This document shows positions 63,064 to 64,000 of a stretch of 64,000 nt of DNA, one piece after another (the first letter of the stretch is position 1; every line of letters starts with the position of its first letter). Under the pieces are notes generated by a model, which searched no databases, was not told the DNA's origin, and was given only the letters and a program-made list of their open reading frames with translations. A program made the translations under genes and the position numbers. This DNA comes from Modestobacter sp. Leaf380 (GTDB lineage Bacteria > Actinomycetota > Actinomycetes > Mycobacteriales > Geodermatophilaceae). The stretch spans positions 1 to 64,000 of the forward strand of contig NZ_LMQC01000019.1 in NCBI RefSeq assembly GCF_001424485.1, written 5' to 3'.

Positions 63064-64000
63064 ATGCCCACCACCACTCGCGCCTCGATCATCCGTTCGT
63101 CCCCCGGGTCCTACGAGACCGTCACCCTCGAGCTCGACGACCCGCGTCGCGGCGAGGTCCAGGTCAAGCTGGCCGCCTCTGGGCTGTGCCACTCCGACGA
63201 CCACCTCCAGACCGGCGACCTGCAGGTCATGACCTACCCGTTCTGCGGCGGCCACGAGGGCTCCGGCGTCATCACCAAGGTCGGCCCCGACACCCCCGGC
63301 TTCGAGGAGGGCGACCACGTCGTCTTCTCCTTCGTCCCCTCGTGCGGCCAGTGCATGGCCTGTCGCCGCGGCGACTTCAACCTCTGCGACAAGGGCGCCC
63401 TGCTGCTCGTCGGCTCCCGCGCCGACGACGCCGAGGACTTCCGGATGAAGCTCGACGGCGAGAACGTCGGGCAGATGTGCGGCATCAGCACGTTCTCCGA
63501 GTACACGACCGCCGACGTCGCCTCGGTCATCAAGATCGACAAGGACATCCCGCTCAAGTCCGCCGCCCTCGTCGGCTGCGGCGTGCCCACCGGCTGGGGC
63601 ACCGCGGTCGAGGCCGGCGGGGTCAAGCCCGGCGACGTCGTCATCGTCATGGGCATCGGCGGCATCGGCATCAACGCCGTCCAGGGCGCCAAGCACGCCG
63701 GCGCGACCAGCATCATCGCCGTCGACCCGACCCCCTTCAAGCGCGAGATGGCGCAGGAGTTCGGCGCCACCGACGTGTTCGAGGACATGGACCAGGCCAC
63801 TGCCTACGCCCAGTCGATCACCCAGGGCCAGGGCGCCGACGTCACCCTGATCACCGTGGGCGTGCTCAAGCCCGAGCACCCCGCCCAGGGCCTGGCCTCC
63901 ATCCGCAAGGGCGGCACCGTCGTCGCCACGGGCCTGGGCGCCATGACCGACATGTCCCCGATCTCGATGTTCGACCTGACCCTCATGCAGAAGCGCCTGC
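63064..64000 (+). CDS. NDMA-dependent alcohol dehydrogenase (partial)
   Basis: The first 312 residues from ATG 63064 (AGGAG upstream); the gene continues beyond the right edge. Zinc ligands Cys42 (GLCHSDDH) and the His in GGHEGSG, the structural lobe CGQCMACRRGDFNLC and the NAD loop VIVMGIGGIGINAVQGA are present. The extended RADDAEDFRMKLDGENVGQMCG segment is characteristic of the actinobacterial enzymes that keep NAD tightly bound and use NDMA or the mycofactocin system as electron acceptor. It oxidises primary alcohols. Full length is usually about 370 residues. Confidence 0.9.
   Translation, partial: MPTTTRASIIRSSPGSYETVTLELDDPRRGEVQVKLAASGLCHSDDHLQTGDLQVMTYPFCGGHEGSGVITKVGPDTPGFEEGDHVVFSFVPSCGQCMACRRGDFNLCDKGALLLVGSRADDAEDFRMKLDGENVGQMCGISTFSEYTTADVASVIKIDKDIPLKSAALVGCGVPTGWGTAVEAGGVKPGDVVIVMGIGGIGINAVQGAKHAGATSIIAVDPTPFKREMAQEFGATDVFEDMDQATAYAQSITQGQGADVTLITVGVLKPEHPAQGLASIRKGGTVVATGLGAMTDMSPISMFDLTLMQKRL

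Overview
The window comes from a very GC-rich actinobacterium. Start codons are often GTG, and many neighbouring genes overlap by 1-4 bases (GTGA/ATGA). The families present (NDMA-dependent alcohol dehydrogenase, SCO6745-type protein, DUF2332, DUF6518, LysE/LysG pair, short-form G6PDH with GH15) fit Geodermatophilaceae or relatives such as Blastococcus, Modestobacter or Geodermatophilus. That placement is inference from gene content and style, not a database match.

Layout. 1-84 is the tail of a transposase. 102-2558 holds a DsbA-like oxidoreductase, a VOC protein, an FKBP isomerase and a TetR regulator. 2747-7442 is a catabolic run (SDR, saccharopine-dehydrogenase-like protein, acyl-CoA ligase, 2-oxoglutarate oxygenase) divergent from the TetR gene across a palindromic operator. 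7451-11669 holds a membrane protein, the LysG/LysE export pair, a GNAT, a WYL regulator and a VOC protein. 11840-15230 is an acyl-CoA dehydrogenase and an acetoacetyl-CoA synthetase. 15325-19437 is a tight operon of GH15 glycosidase, G6PDH, DUF2237 and glutathione peroxidase. 20607-25078 groups an aldehyde dehydrogenase, a ureohydrolase and a copper amine oxidase, which together look like an agmatine/polyamine route to succinate semialdehyde. 25088-31961 carries a degenerate GGDEF protein, a PP2C phosphatase, DUF2332, VIT1, DUF2231, Lrp and ThrE-type genes. 31966-35690 is a MaoC-CaiB-ACAD-CitE operon for a branched C5 diacid, facing an amidase at 35767.

About 37086-42460 looks like an acquired accessory island. 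It starts in a truncated alpha/beta hydrolase, is AT-richer than its surroundings, and contains two unknown genes, a 947-residue protein joining a Mrr-like nuclease domain to a STAND-type ATPase (candidate anti-phage defence), and a MazEF-like toxin-antitoxin pair. Four copies of a 27-bp repeat are scattered through it, and two of them bracket the nuclease-ATPase gene.

From 42481 to 48039 a GntR/FCD regulator sits beside a WrbA-like reductase, a cysteine hydrolase, an MmgE/PrpD protein, a RutA-like flavin monooxygenase and an isocitrate-lyase-family enzyme, probably an N-heterocycle or amide degradation module. 48087-58499 is mostly central metabolism (pyruvate carboxylase, threonine deaminase, transketolase/PDH-E1-like protein) plus an SDR, an MpaB-like protein and an SCO6745-family protein. 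58672-62030 is a divergent polyol module (zinc dehydrogenase and a mannitol-type PTS IICBA). The window ends with an SDR and the first 312 residues of an NDMA-dependent alcohol dehydrogenase.

Intergenic DNA is rich in long near-perfect palindromes. Some are probably terminators between convergent genes. Others recur as related copies, most clearly a 94-bp double-palindrome at 11675 and 58513.
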